Shown: positions 15,895 to 24,536, numbered from the stretch's first letter. The stretch: 35,276 bases of DNA from Chitinophagaceae bacterium (GCA_007695095.1 REEL01000067.1:1-35276), one strand, 5' to 3'. Translations and numbers: made by a program. The notes: generated by a model from the sequence alone, not told the origin.

Positions 15895-15926
15895 CAAATT
15901 TATCTATTTTATTTAGTAAAAGCAAG
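15895..15926 (-). promoter_or_regulatory. Candidate promoter of the TA cassette
   Basis: On the minus strand CTTG (15926-15923) is followed after 20 bases by TAAATTTG (15902-15895), a full TAnnTTTG box with a near -33 element. The promoter lies between the two operator candidates, and predicts an untranslated leader of roughly 65 bases before the TTG at 15823. Confidence 0.5.
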
Positions 15927-15944
15927 TTTTTTTTATATAAAAAT

Positions 15945-15960
15945 TTCACTTTTAAGTAAA
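15945..15960. promoter_or_regulatory. Operator candidate 2 of the TA cassette
   Basis: TTCACTTTTAAGTAAA repeats operator 1 with one changed base in the second arm. The two sites are 74 bases apart, close to seven helical turns, which would place bound dimers on the same face of the DNA. The shared word TTTCACTTTTAAGT is too long to be likely by chance in so short a spacer. Confidence 0.55.
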
Positions 15961-16050
15961 AATTTACATGGTTAGCGCAAAATTAATAACTTGAAAAAGC
16001 AAAGAAGTTTGAACCGACTACTCTTGTTTTAAACATAGTTTTAAAATAAT

Positions 16051-16082
16051 CTTGGGTATGATTAAGGGATAGTTTAAATTTG
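16051..16082 (+). promoter_or_regulatory. Candidate promoter of namZ-fmt
   Basis: CTTG (16051-16054), 20 bases, then TAAATTTG (16075-16082), a full TAnnTTTG box. It overlaps a TTG that could otherwise be taken as the start of the downstream gene, so translation must begin later, at the ATG at 16128. Confidence 0.5.
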
Positions 16083-16127
16083 CAATGGAAAAATTATTAC
16101 CCCATAGAACTTCAAAAGCCTTTCTTA

Positions 16128-17351
16128 ATGCAAAAATTATTGGCAACTATACTTTTTACTTTACATTTTTTTTCCTGTAGTGCCGGAAAGATTTCCGTCA
16201 ATGAAATCAATGAACTCCTTTTTGATAACAATGAAATTATAACAGGTGCAGAACAGATTGAACGCTATCTGCCACTTTTAGAAGGAAAAAGAGTTGCCAT
16301 AGCAACCAATCATACGGCTTTGGTAAGAACTAAAAATGGGGCTTATGTTCACTTAGTTGACACTTTGCTGGCGTTGAATGTAGATATTAAAAAAATATTC
16401 TCTCCTGAACATGGTTTCAGAGGGAAAGCAGATGCCGGGGAAAGAGTTTACCATTCGGTTGATGAAGAAACCGGCTTAGCAATTGTTTCTCTTTATGGCA
16501 GTTATAGAAAACCCGCAGATCAGGATTTAAAAGATTTAGACATTATTGTTTTTGATATGCAAGATGTGGGTGCCCGTTTTTACACCTATATTTCAACGAT
16601 GCACTATGTAATGGAAGCTGCTGCCGAGAATAATATCCCGGTTTTAATACTGGACAGACCAAACCCAAACGGACATATTGTTGACGGGCCGATTTTACAG
16701 GAAGAGTTTAAATCTTTTGTAGGTATGCATCCGGTTCCTGTTTTGCATGGTATGACTATAGCCGAATATGCTCTCATGATTAATGGTGAGGGTTGGTTAA
16801 AAGATGGTGTTGAATGTGAACTTAAGTATATTACTTGTAAAGGATATAATAAAAGCAAACGCTATGCTTTACCGGTCAGGCCCAGTCCGAATTTACCAAA
16901 TATGACTTCTGTATATCTGTACCCTTCTCTTTGCTATTTTGAAGGCACTTTAGTCAGTGTGGGTCGTGGAACAGACAAGCCGTTTCAAATTTTCGGTTTT
17001 CCGGAATACCCGGATAAAGACTTTTCGTTTACTCCGGAGAGTATGACAGGTGCTACGAACCCACCTCACAAAGGAAAAAAATGTTATGGTGTTGATTTGA
17101 CTAAAATGGATATGAATGAACTACAAAACATCAACAAACTGGATTTATCATATCTGATTCATGCATATAAAAAGAGACCAAAAGACATTCCTTTTTTCAA
17201 TAACTTTTTTAATCTTTTAGCCGGAAATAATGAGTTGCAAAAGCAAATAAAAGCCGGATTAAATGAAGAGGAAATTAGATTCAGCTGGCAATCGGATTTA
17301 AATAATTTTAAAGAACTCAGAAGCCGCTATTTAATATATCCGCAATTTTAA
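16128..17351 (+). CDS. DUF1343 lipoprotein, NamZ-type exo-beta-N-acetylmuramidase
   Basis: A 407-residue protein. The signal (MQKLLATILFTLHFFSC) ends in a lipobox, so the product is probably a lipoprotein. The body matches DUF1343: GKRVAIATNHTAL, then KIFSPEHGFRG, DMQDVGARFYTYISTM, LILDRPNPNGHIVDGP, PSPNLP and VSVGRGTDKPFQIFG. The founding characterised member, NamZ, removes N-acetylmuramic acid from the non-reducing ends of peptidoglycan fragments. A role in cell-wall recycling is therefore expected. I chose the ATG at 16128 because the longer frame starts at a TTG lying inside the promoter. fmt follows after 7 bases. Confidence 0.87.
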   Translation: MQKLLATILFTLHFFSCSAGKISVNEINELLFDNNEIITGAEQIERYLPLLEGKRVAIATNHTALVRTKNGAYVHLVDTLLALNVDIKKIFSPEHGFRGKADAGERVYHSVDEETGLAIVSLYGSYRKPADQDLKDLDIIVFDMQDVGARFYTYISTMHYVMEAAAENNIPVLILDRPNPNGHIVDGPILQEEFKSFVGMHPVPVLHGMTIAEYALMINGEGWLKDGVECELKYITCKGYNKSKRYALPVRPSPNLPNMTSVYLYPSLCYFEGTLVSVGRGTDKPFQIFGFPEYPDKDFSFTPESMTGATNPPHKGKKCYGVDLTKMDMNELQNINKLDLSYLIHAYKKRPKDIPFFNNFFNLLAGNNELQKQIKAGLNEEEIRFSWQSDLNNFKELRSRYLIYPQF

Positions 17352-17358
17352 AAACCTT

Positions 17359-18288
17359 ATGCTTAAAATTATTTTTTTTGGAACACCGGAGTTTGCAGTA
17401 ACTACTTTAGATAAAATTCACACGTCCGGTCATGATGTTTGTGCCGTAGTGACGACTCCTGATAAACCTGCCGGCAGAGGAAAAAAAATTCAAATGTCTC
17501 CGGTGAAAAAATATGCCGGTGAAAAAAATATAGCTGTCTTGCAACCTGAAAACTTAAAAGACGAACAATTTACGAATGCTTTAAAAAAGTTTGAAGCGGA
17601 TTTATTTGTAGTTGTCGCTTTTAGAAAATTACCCAAAACAGTCTGGAGTCTCCCGCCAAAAGGAACAATTAACCTACACGCATCTCTCCTGCCGGACTAC
17701 AGAGGTGCCGCGCCTATAAACCATGTTATTTTAAATGGGGAAAGCAAAAGTGGTGTCACAACTTTCTTTATTAATGATAAAATCGACACCGGTGATATTT
17801 TACTAAAAAAAGAAGTTGCTTTAACAGCAAAGGAAACGGCCGGTACATTACACGATAAACTGATGCATTTAGGCGCTGATTTATTGATTGAGACTATTTC
17901 CGGTATTGAAAACCAAAGCTTAAAAGCCAGCTCACAAAAAGAAGTTGATTCTATAAAAAAAGCACCAAAAATTTTCAGGGATGACTGCAAAATCAATTGG
18001 TCTGATGACATTATCAATATTGAGCGCAAAATCAGAGGACTTTCACCCTACCCGGGAGCTTTTACATATTTCTCCGGGAAAGTGTTAAAAATTTATGCGG
18101 CAGATTTGCAAACTGAAAATCATGATTTTCCATACGGAACAGCTCTTACAGAAGGTGGCGAACTTAAAGTTTACGGCAACGGAGGAATTCTTTTCATTAA
18201 AGAATTGCAGCCGGAAGGTAAAAAAAGAATGGATATTAAATCATGGCTTGCAGGCAATCGCTTTGAAGGCAAAGTAGCTTTTGAGTGA
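17359..18288 (+). CDS. fmt: Methionyl-tRNA formyltransferase
   Basis: This enzyme formylates the initiator Met-tRNA using 10-formyltetrahydrofolate. IIFFGTPEFAV opens the formyltransferase domain. The catalytic set is present: Asn105 and His107 in NLHASLLPDYRGAAPI, and Asp143 in IDTGDILL. The C-terminal tRNA-binding domain begins near residue 210 (IERKIRGLSPYPGAFT). The 309-residue length is normal. The gene lies 7 bases after namZ on the same strand, so probably in one transcript, although the two functions are unrelated. Confidence 0.95.
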   Translation: MLKIIFFGTPEFAVTTLDKIHTSGHDVCAVVTTPDKPAGRGKKIQMSPVKKYAGEKNIAVLQPENLKDEQFTNALKKFEADLFVVVAFRKLPKTVWSLPPKGTINLHASLLPDYRGAAPINHVILNGESKSGVTTFFINDKIDTGDILLKKEVALTAKETAGTLHDKLMHLGADLLIETISGIENQSLKASSQKEVDSIKKAPKIFRDDCKINWSDDIINIERKIRGLSPYPGAFTYFSGKVLKIYAADLQTENHDFPYGTALTEGGELKVYGNGGILFIKELQPEGKKRMDIKSWLAGNRFEGKVAFE

Positions 18289-18304
18289 TAGGTCATTCTT
18301 CAAT

Positions 18305-18706
18305 TTACTTAAAACGCTTTCTATATTCTGACGGTAACATCGGACAAGTTTCAGCTTTACCAAACCAATTTATGCGATTGGCAGCTATGAAATCATATAA
18401 TTTATCTCTCAAAGATTTGGGTAAAAGCTTAAATACATACATCCATTTCCAGTAAAAAGGCAATAATTTCAGTACTTTGAATAAGACTTCTGATTTATAA
18501 AAAACGCTTTCCCCATCCCAATAAATAACCGAATCTATATCCGGCTTTTTTTCGGTAAAAACATGCTTTTTTGTAAAGTCTGAATCTAAAGAAGTGTAAG
18601 TAAATACGCCTTTCTTATCTGCTTTCAGCAGCCAAAAAATAAATTTATTGCAAAGTGCGCAACTATCATCGTAGATAATTAATGCTTGTCTTGAGGATGA
18701 ATCCAT
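18305..18706 (-). CDS. DCC family (DUF393) thiol-disulfide oxidoreductase-like protein
   Basis: A 133-residue protein with the family signature near the N-terminus: IYDDSCALCNKFIFWLL, giving the Cys16-x-x-Cys19 pair. Later segments fit the family too: FTYTSLDSDF, DSVIYWDGESVFYKSEVLFKVLKLL and DFIAANRINWFG. A CxxC thioredoxin-like redox activity is implied by the motif, but no substrate is known. It converges on fmt with 16 bases between and stands 44 bases downstream of ychF on the same strand. Confidence 0.88.
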   Translation of the reverse strand: MDSSSRQALIIYDDSCALCNKFIFWLLKADKKGVFTYTSLDSDFTKKHVFTEKKPDIDSVIYWDGESVFYKSEVLFKVLKLLPFYWKWMYVFKLLPKSLRDKLYDFIAANRINWFGKAETCPMLPSEYRKRFK

Positions 18707-18750
18707 TAATTTTTGAACAAAAAAACAAGGAAAGTAGTTTGAAAAAGATT

Positions 18751-19851
18751 TTAAACGTTAAACCTGAAGTGCATCACATCACCATCCTGAACTACATACT
18801 CTTTTCCTTCAACTTTAATCTTTCCGGCATCTCTACAGGCTGATTCAGAGCCGTATTTTATGTAATCTTCATAATGAATAACTTCTGCACGGATAAATCC
18901 CTTTTCAAAATCTGAGTGAATAACTCCGGCAGCCTGTGGTGCTTTTGTACCTTTTTCAATTTCCCAGGCACGAACCTCTTTTTTTCCTGCGGTAAAATAA
19001 GTAATTAAATTCAGCAATTTATAAGCTGACTGTATCAATCGCACAACCCCTGATTCGCTCAATCCCAACTCTTCCAAAAATGCTCTTCTGTCTTCGTAGC
19101 TTTCCAGAGTTGCTATTTCTGCTTCTATTTCTGCGGATACTATAATTATTTCAGCATTTTCATCTGCCACACTATCTTTGAAGGCCTTAACCAAATGATT
19201 GCCGTTAACCGCTGAAGCTTCATCAACATTACACACATACAAAACAGGCTTTGCGGTTAACAACTGAGTTTCTTCCAGATAAGCCAGCTGATCCTCATCA
19301 GTAATATTTAATGAACGGACATTTAATCCTTTTTCAAGATGTTGCTTTACGCTATTAAAAAAATTCAATGCTTTTAAAGCCTCTTTATCACCGGTTTTGG
19401 AAATCTTCTGAAGTTTTTGAATCTTTTTTTCTACCGAATCCAAATCCTTAAACTGAAGCTCAAGGTCAATCACTTCTTTATCTCTTACAGGGTTCACAGA
19501 ACCATCTACATGCACTATATTATCATCTTCAAAACAGCGCACCACATGAATGATAGCGTGCGTGCTTCGGATATGACCTAAAAATTGATTTCCCAGACCC
19601 TCTCCTTTAGAAGCGCCACGAACCAAACCGGCTATATCAGCAATTTCAATTGTATTGGGCTGTACTTTTTCAGGAATTACCAGCTCTGCCAACTTCTCTA
19701 AGCGTTCATCAGGGACATTTATAACCCCAATATTCGGCTCAATAGTACAAAAGGGGAAGTTTGCTGACTGAGCTCTTGCATTCGATAATGTATTAAACAA
19801 GGTAGATTTTCCAACATTTGGCAAACCAACAATACCACAACTTAGTCCCAT
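18751..19851 (-). CDS. ychF: Redox-regulated ATPase/GTPase YchF
   Basis: An Obg-family P-loop protein of 366 residues. Residues 9-17 are GLPNVGKST, followed by FPFCTIEPNIGVI and DIAGLVRGASKGEGLGNQFL, the switch regions typical of YchF. The C-terminus carries a TGS domain (TYFTAGKKEVRAWEIEKGTKAPQAAG, written here in shortened sense: begins near residue 300 and ends with the VQDGDVMHFRFNV strand). YchF prefers ATP and associates with ribosomes. A TATTTTTG box on the minus strand at 19875-19868 may be its promoter, implying a very short leader. Confidence 0.95.
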   Translation of the reverse strand: MGLSCGIVGLPNVGKSTLFNTLSNARAQSANFPFCTIEPNIGVINVPDERLEKLAELVIPEKVQPNTIEIADIAGLVRGASKGEGLGNQFLGHIRSTHAIIHVVRCFEDDNIVHVDGSVNPVRDKEVIDLELQFKDLDSVEKKIQKLQKISKTGDKEALKALNFFNSVKQHLEKGLNVRSLNITDEDQLAYLEETQLLTAKPVLYVCNVDEASAVNGNHLVKAFKDSVADENAEIIIVSAEIEAEIATLESYEDRRAFLEELGLSESGVVRLIQSAYKLLNLITYFTAGKKEVRAWEIEKGTKAPQAAGVIHSDFEKGFIRAEVIHYEDYIKYGSESACRDAGKIKVEGKEYVVQDGDVMHFRFNV

Positions 19852-19958
19852 AATTAAATTTAAGGGGCAAAAATAGTCTAATTATCACAAAATAGTGTTC
19901 TATTCCTTATCAAGTTTTGAAAAGAATTAAAAGGTGAGCTATATTAAGGTTTAAGGGC

Positions 19959-20351
19959 TTAATCCCACTTCATGTCTTCCTCAGACTCATCTTTGTGAGG
20001 ATTCTCCTGATTATGATTGCCGGCATCATCAGATGATGAACGTTCATTATTGAAATCATCATTTTCATGGTTGAATTCATCAAAATCATACTCAGGCAGC
20101 AATTCAGTTTTCACATGATTAACCACATCATTCAGTGCCTCAACAAATTTGTTAAAATCTTCTTTGTAAAGAAATACCTTATGGCGGTCGTAGCCATCTC
20201 CGTTAAAACGTTTTTTACTTTCGGTAATCGTTAAAAAATAATCATTCGATCGGGTGGTTTTAACATCTAAGAAGTAGGTTCTTCTTTTTCCGGCTCTCAC
20301 AACTTTAGAGTAAACACTGTCATTCTTTTTGAAGCTATTATCATTATCCAC
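19959..20351 (-). CDS. DUF3276 family PUR-alpha-like protein
   Basis: A 130-residue protein. Residues about 10-85 match the PUR-alpha-like fold of DUF3276 (VVRAGKRRTYFLDVKTTRSN, DYFLTITESKKRF, HKVFLYKEDFNKFVEAL), predicted to bind single-stranded nucleic acid. The remaining 40 residues are highly acidic and low in complexity (HENDDFNNERSSSDD, ending EEDMKWD). The family is characteristic of Bacteroidota. The start codon appears to be GTG at 20351; no in-frame ATG precedes the conserved domain. Confidence 0.85.
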   Translation of the reverse strand: MDNDNSFKKNDSVYSKVVRAGKRRTYFLDVKTTRSNDYFLTITESKKRFNGDGYDRHKVFLYKEDFNKFVEALNDVVNHVKTELLPEYDFDEFNHENDDFNNERSSSDDAGNHNQENPHKDESEEDMKWD

Positions 20352-20395
20352 TTAACAAAACTTTTAATGAACCAATAATTGTTTAATTTCTAATA

Positions 20396-20403
20396 CAAAT
20401 CTA
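20396..20403 (-). promoter_or_regulatory. Candidate -7 box for the DUF3276 gene
   Basis: On the minus strand this reads TAGATTTG, a full TAnnTTTG match, identical to the box before the septoil-knot gene. It ends about 45 bases before the GTG start. CAAA words on the plus strand at 20418 and 20428 give -33 spacings of 14 and 24, neither ideal. Confidence 0.35.
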
Positions 20404-20434
20404 TATTATTCTATCTTCAAATAAAAACAAATTG

Positions 20435-22234
20435 TTAAAGTTTCATAGAATTTTGCCCTTTTTTCTGTTGTACATACAGCTTATAATAGTGTCCTTTTTG
20501 CCTCATAAGGGTTTCATGAGTACCTTCCTCCACGATTTTTCCGTCATCAAGCACTATAATTTTATCAAATTCCAGTAAAGAAAAAATCCGGTGGGTGATA
20601 ATTACCGTCGTTTTATCTTTTAAATAGGTCTTAAACTGACTCAATATATTTTTTTCTGTCTTGGCATCAACAGCCGACAGACAATCGTCAAGAATTATAA
20701 TCTTTGGGTCTTTTATAAATGCTCTGGCAATGGAAATACGCTGTTTCTGCCCCCCGGATAAACTTACTCCCCTTTCCCCCGTCCGGGTTTGATACTGACT
20801 CGGGAGTTCCATGATTTCATGGTGAATAGATGCCATTTCAGCAAATTTTTGGGGATCTGCTTTCACAGACATTTCTTCAAGATCCAGTCCGAAGGTTATA
20901 TTTTTTTCAATACTATCGGAAAATAAAAAGACATCCTGCGGCACATAACCAATCTCAGACCTATAGGCATACAAATCGTAATATTTTACGGGTACATCAT
21001 CTATTTTAACTTCTCCTTCCGTGGCATCATAAAGCCTTACTAATAAATCTGCAATACTGGATTTTCCGGAACCGGTTCGGCCGATTACAGCCATTTTTTG
21101 TCCGGCTTTTAGTTCAAATGACAGGTTTTGTAGAGCTGTCTTTCCGGTATCAGGATACGTAAAACTCACATTTTCAAATGCAATCTTACCCTCTTTCACT
21201 TCTTTTTCATAACCCTCAGAAACGATTTCAGGCTCAGTATTTAAAAATTCATTTATCCTCTGTTGAGAAGCTGCCGCACGCTGAATGGTCGAAGCAACCC
21301 AGCCAATTGCAGTTACCGGCCAGGTAAGCATGTTTACATAAATCACAAACTCTGCAATATTTCCGGTGGTAATATCTCCCCTGATTACAAAAATTCCGCC
21401 TACATAAATGGTCAATATCGTACTCAGTCCAATGAGCAAAAGCATTAGTGGAAAAAAGAATGCTTCCACTTTTGCCAATTCCAGCGATTTATCTTTATAA
21501 GTTTCACAATCCTTATCAAAAGACTTCCCTACTGTCTTTTCCAATACATAAGTTTTGATTACACGTATACCTGAGAAAACTTCCTGAGCAGTACTGGTTA
21601 ATCCGGATAACTGCCTTTGTATGGCCTCACTCTTTTTATTGATGATATTGTTTACATAGTAGATAGAAATAGACAAAATCGGTAAAGGCAGTAATACAAA
21701 CAAGGTAAGCGTTGGATTAACAGAAATCATAACTGAAATAACCAAAACAAATAAGACTGTTAAGTTTACTCCGTACATAAGTGCCGGCCCAAGATACATT
21801 CGCACCCGGGAAACATCTTCGGTAATCCGGCTCATCAGGTCACCGGTTTTATTTCTTTTAAAAAATGCCCAGTCAGATCGTTGATAATGCGCATAAATTT
21901 CGTTTTTTAAATCGTATTCAATCAGTCGGGAAACAACTATAATTGTTTGCCGCATAAAAAACATAAACACCCCCTTTAAAACGGCTATCAACAAAACCGA
22001 AACTCCGAATAGCAACAAGCCGTGTTTAAACACAGACCTGAATTCAGTTTGTAAATCAAAGCCTTCAAACATCCAAAAAAAGGCAATATTATCTTTTACC
22101 AAATCAAATGCATAGCGGATTACAATGGGAAATAAAACTCCGAATAAGTTAGAAACAGCTACAAAAAAAACTCCTGCCATCAATCTATAGCGATATTTGA
22201 AGAAATATTTATTTAAATGGGCAAGATGTTTCAT
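20435..22234 (-). CDS. ABC exporter, MsbA/MdlB-like (fused membrane and ATPase domains)
   Basis: A 599-residue half-transporter. Residues about 1-325 contain six membrane helices and the exporter coupling helices (ITEDVSRVRMYLGPALMYG). The ATPase domain has GRTGSGKSS, VPQDVFLFSDSI, ERGVSLSGGQKQRISIARA and ILDDCLSAVD. Position 517, just after the Walker B Asp516, is Asp where catalytic Glu is usual; similar ILDD forms occur in heterodimeric exporters, so the protein may have reduced ATPase activity or a partner. Substrate unknown; lipid or drug export is possible. It is divergent from the leucine dehydrogenase gene. Confidence 0.9.
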   Translation of the reverse strand: MKHLAHLNKYFFKYRYRLMAGVFFVAVSNLFGVLFPIVIRYAFDLVKDNIAFFWMFEGFDLQTEFRSVFKHGLLLFGVSVLLIAVLKGVFMFFMRQTIIVVSRLIEYDLKNEIYAHYQRSDWAFFKRNKTGDLMSRITEDVSRVRMYLGPALMYGVNLTVLFVLVISVMISVNPTLTLFVLLPLPILSISIYYVNNIINKKSEAIQRQLSGLTSTAQEVFSGIRVIKTYVLEKTVGKSFDKDCETYKDKSLELAKVEAFFFPLMLLLIGLSTILTIYVGGIFVIRGDITTGNIAEFVIYVNMLTWPVTAIGWVASTIQRAAASQQRINEFLNTEPEIVSEGYEKEVKEGKIAFENVSFTYPDTGKTALQNLSFELKAGQKMAVIGRTGSGKSSIADLLVRLYDATEGEVKIDDVPVKYYDLYAYRSEIGYVPQDVFLFSDSIEKNITFGLDLEEMSVKADPQKFAEMASIHHEIMELPSQYQTRTGERGVSLSGGQKQRISIARAFIKDPKIIILDDCLSAVDAKTEKNILSQFKTYLKDKTTVIITHRIFSLLEFDKIIVLDDGKIVEEGTHETLMRQKGHYYKLYVQQKKGQNSMKL

Positions 22235-22270
22235 TATAGTTGTCTTCTCTTTTTATTTAACTGCTGAATG

Positions 22271-22301
22271 TTGTCAGTATAACAGAAAAAAAGTAATTTT
22301 G
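22271..22301 (+). promoter_or_regulatory. Candidate promoter of the leucine dehydrogenase-nusB operon
   Basis: TTG at 22271-22273, 20 bases, then TAATTTTG at 22294-22301, a full TAnnTTTG box. The leader to the ATG at 22373 would be about 65 bases and includes the inverted repeat at 22310-22343. Confidence 0.5.
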
Positions 22302-22309
22302 AGCCAAAT

Positions 22310-22343
22310 TTAGGATAAGCCTTTAACTGTTAAACTATCCTAA
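22310..22343. promoter_or_regulatory. Inverted repeat in the leader of leucine dehydrogenase
   Basis: TTAGGATA (22310-22317) and TATCCTAA (22336-22343) are perfect complements separated by 18 bases. The pair begins near the predicted transcription start. It could be an operator for a regulator of amino-acid catabolism or an RNA hairpin. Confidence 0.4.
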
Positions 22344-22372
22344 TAGTTTACAAAAGAACGAAAATTTAATTT

Positions 22373-23452
22373 ATGCAGAAAGATATTTCGCTGTTTCAGC
22401 AAATGCAGGAGATGGAACATGAACAAGTAGTGTTTGGATATGACGAAGCTACGGGTTTAAAATGTATCATTGGAATTCACAATACTGTTTTAGGGCCCTC
22501 TCTTGGCGGAACCAGATTCTGGAACTATGCAACGGATGCAGATGCTGTGAAAGATGTATTGAGACTTTCAAGAGGCATGACTTACAAAGCTGCTATCAGT
22601 GGAATTAATCTTGGAGGCGGAAAAGCTGTCATCATAGGTGATCCATACAGAGATAAAAGTGAAGCCCTTTGGAGACGTTTTGGAAAATTTGTAAATAGTC
22701 TCGGCGGTAAATACATTACAGCAGAAGATGTGGGGACCAGCTCTAAAGATATGGAATACGTAGCCATGGAAACGAAATACGTGACTGGTGTTCCCGAGTT
22801 TTTGGGCGGAAGTGGAGACCCATCTCCGGTTACAGCCTACACTACTTTTTTAGGCATCAAAGCTTCATTAAAGAAATCTACCGGCAATGATAGTGTCGGT
22901 GGTAAAAAAGTACTTGTTCAGGGAGTAGGTCATGTTGGACAATACCTGGTCAAATATCTGAAAGAAGAAGGTGCTGAAGTTTATGTAAGTGATATACATG
23001 AAGATAAACTCAGTGAAATAAAAAAGGAATATCCGGATGTGAAAGTCGTCCCCCCTGAATCTGTATATGATGTGGATGTAGATATTTATGCGCCTTGTGC
23101 TTTGGGAGCGACCATTAACAGTGAAACAATTCCAAAGCTTAAATGCAGTATTATTGCCGGTGCAGCTAACAACCAGCTGGAGAATGAAATTATCCACGGT
23201 AATATGCTTAAGGAAAAAGGAATCTATTATGCTCCGGATTTCCTAATCAATGCAGGCGGCCTGATAAATGTTTATTGCGAATGGACCGGCTACAACCGGG
23301 AGCGTGCAATGGGTACCGCAGAAATGATTTACGACCGGACACTGGAAATATATGCTAAAGCTGATGAAGAAAATATTTCAACTCATCAGGCAGCTTTGCA
23401 AATTGCTCATGAACGTATTCAACAAGTAGCTAAGTTGAATTCTTATCTCTAA
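22373..23452 (+). CDS. Leucine/phenylalanine/valine dehydrogenase (Glu/Leu/Phe/Val family)
   Basis: This NAD-dependent enzyme oxidatively deaminates branched-chain or aromatic amino acids to 2-oxo acids and ammonia. Substrate-binding signatures are present: GPSLGGTRFW (41-50), catalytic lysines at 72 (TYKAAI) and 84 (GGGKAVIIGD), and Asp in AEDVGTSSKDM. The NAD-binding fold has VQGVGHVGQYL. The 359-residue length fits leucine dehydrogenases better than the longer glutamate enzymes. Which amino acid is preferred cannot be told. nusB follows after 15 bases in the same operon. Confidence 0.92.
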   Translation: MQKDISLFQQMQEMEHEQVVFGYDEATGLKCIIGIHNTVLGPSLGGTRFWNYATDADAVKDVLRLSRGMTYKAAISGINLGGGKAVIIGDPYRDKSEALWRRFGKFVNSLGGKYITAEDVGTSSKDMEYVAMETKYVTGVPEFLGGSGDPSPVTAYTTFLGIKASLKKSTGNDSVGGKKVLVQGVGHVGQYLVKYLKEEGAEVYVSDIHEDKLSEIKKEYPDVKVVPPESVYDVDVDIYAPCALGATINSETIPKLKCSIIAGAANNQLENEIIHGNMLKEKGIYYAPDFLINAGGLINVYCEWTGYNRERAMGTAEMIYDRTLEIYAKADEENISTHQAALQIAHERIQQVAKLNSYL

Positions 23453-23467
23453 ATCTCATTATTATAG

Positions 23468-24412
23468 ATGCTGACAAGAAGAAGCGTACGCGTAAAAACA
23501 ATGCAGGCAATTTATTCATTTTGTCAGAATGAAAATGCTCATAAGTTTAAAATTGAAAGACAATTAGAAAATAGATTTCATGAAATTTATGAAATGTTCT
23601 ATTTTTCTTTGTTTATTTTAACTCAGATAGCTGACAGAGCCCCCATTGAAAAGCAAAGACGAAGAGATAAGCACTTACCTTCTTCCGATGATTTACTTTT
23701 TGACGACAGAGTGCAGCACCTGGAAATTATACAATTTCTAAAAACCAATAAAACCCTTCAGAAAATTTTTGCTGACTCTATGTTTTTGGTCGATGATGAT
23801 TTACGGAAAGAATGGGTAAGCAAAATTTTCAGACTTTGGTGTGAAACTACTCATTACAAAAAGTTTATGCTTTTATCTCAAACTACCAAAGAAGATGAAG
23901 TTGAACTGATAGACAAACTATTCCGCAAACTGATTTTCAAAAAAGAGAATATCAGTGAGTTTTTAGAAGAAAAATTTACCAATTGGGATGAGGAAGTAAA
24001 AATACTCATTTTTAATCTCAGAAATTTTTTGTCTGAATTTAAAAATGATGAACAAATTGTTTTTCATATGGCGGAAAAGCAAGAAGATGAAGTTAATTTC
24101 GGATTGTCCCTTTTCAACAAAACAATAGATGAGTCTGATTATTTAAAGAGCCTGATTATTCCCGGATTGGTAAAGTGGGATTGGAGTAGAATTGCATTGA
24201 TTGACTCCATACTTTTAAAAATGGCTATTTCAGAATTAATTTACTTTCCGAATATCCCTGTGAAAGTTACTATAAATGAATATATCGAAATGGCTAAAGT
24301 TTACAGTACCCCCAAAAGCAAAGATTTTATCAATGGAGTTTTGGATAAAGTACTGACAAAGCTTAAAGAAGAAAAATTAATTCAAAAAACAGGCAGAGGG
24401 CTGCAAGAATAG
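23468..24412 (+). CDS. nusB: Transcription antitermination factor NusB (long Bacteroidota form)
   Basis: NusB binds boxA RNA with NusE and supports antitermination in rRNA transcription. The 314-residue length is about twice the usual, which is normal for Bacteroidota. The start MLTRRSVRVKTMQAIYSF matches the RR-x-x-R-x-x-x-x-QalY opening helix. The C-terminal part carries DWSRIALIDSILLKMAISELIYFPNIPVKVTINEYIEMAKVYS (given by position: about residues 237-279) and then SKDFINGVLDK, the canonical NusB end. In related genomes it commonly precedes DUF1573-yajC, but not here. Confidence 0.93.
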   Translation: MLTRRSVRVKTMQAIYSFCQNENAHKFKIERQLENRFHEIYEMFYFSLFILTQIADRAPIEKQRRRDKHLPSSDDLLFDDRVQHLEIIQFLKTNKTLQKIFADSMFLVDDDLRKEWVSKIFRLWCETTHYKKFMLLSQTTKEDEVELIDKLFRKLIFKKENISEFLEEKFTNWDEEVKILIFNLRNFLSEFKNDEQIVFHMAEKQEDEVNFGLSLFNKTIDESDYLKSLIIPGLVKWDWSRIALIDSILLKMAISELIYFPNIPVKVTINEYIEMAKVYSTPKSKDFINGVLDKVLTKLKEEKLIQKTGRGLQE

Positions 24413-24536
24413 AAATACTTATTGTCAATTTTTTGAAATATCTTTTTTGTAAGTTTTCTTCAAATAAATCCAATAGTTCAAACTTTTTTGAGCAATCTAC
24501 GTTAGAAAGTTATATTCAACTACATTCAAATCTGAA

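Noticed and set aside
14261-16127. The TAC cassette as part of an integrated mobile element
   Set aside because: No integrase, transposase, tRNA target or direct-repeat pair is visible at its borders, and base composition looks like its surroundings, so transfer is possible but not supported here.
16604-16858. Open frames of 60-120 codons opposite or within larger genes across the window, such as this one inside namZ
   Set aside because: They lie inside well-supported genes in other frames, lack recognisable domains, and have the biased composition expected of antisense shadows.
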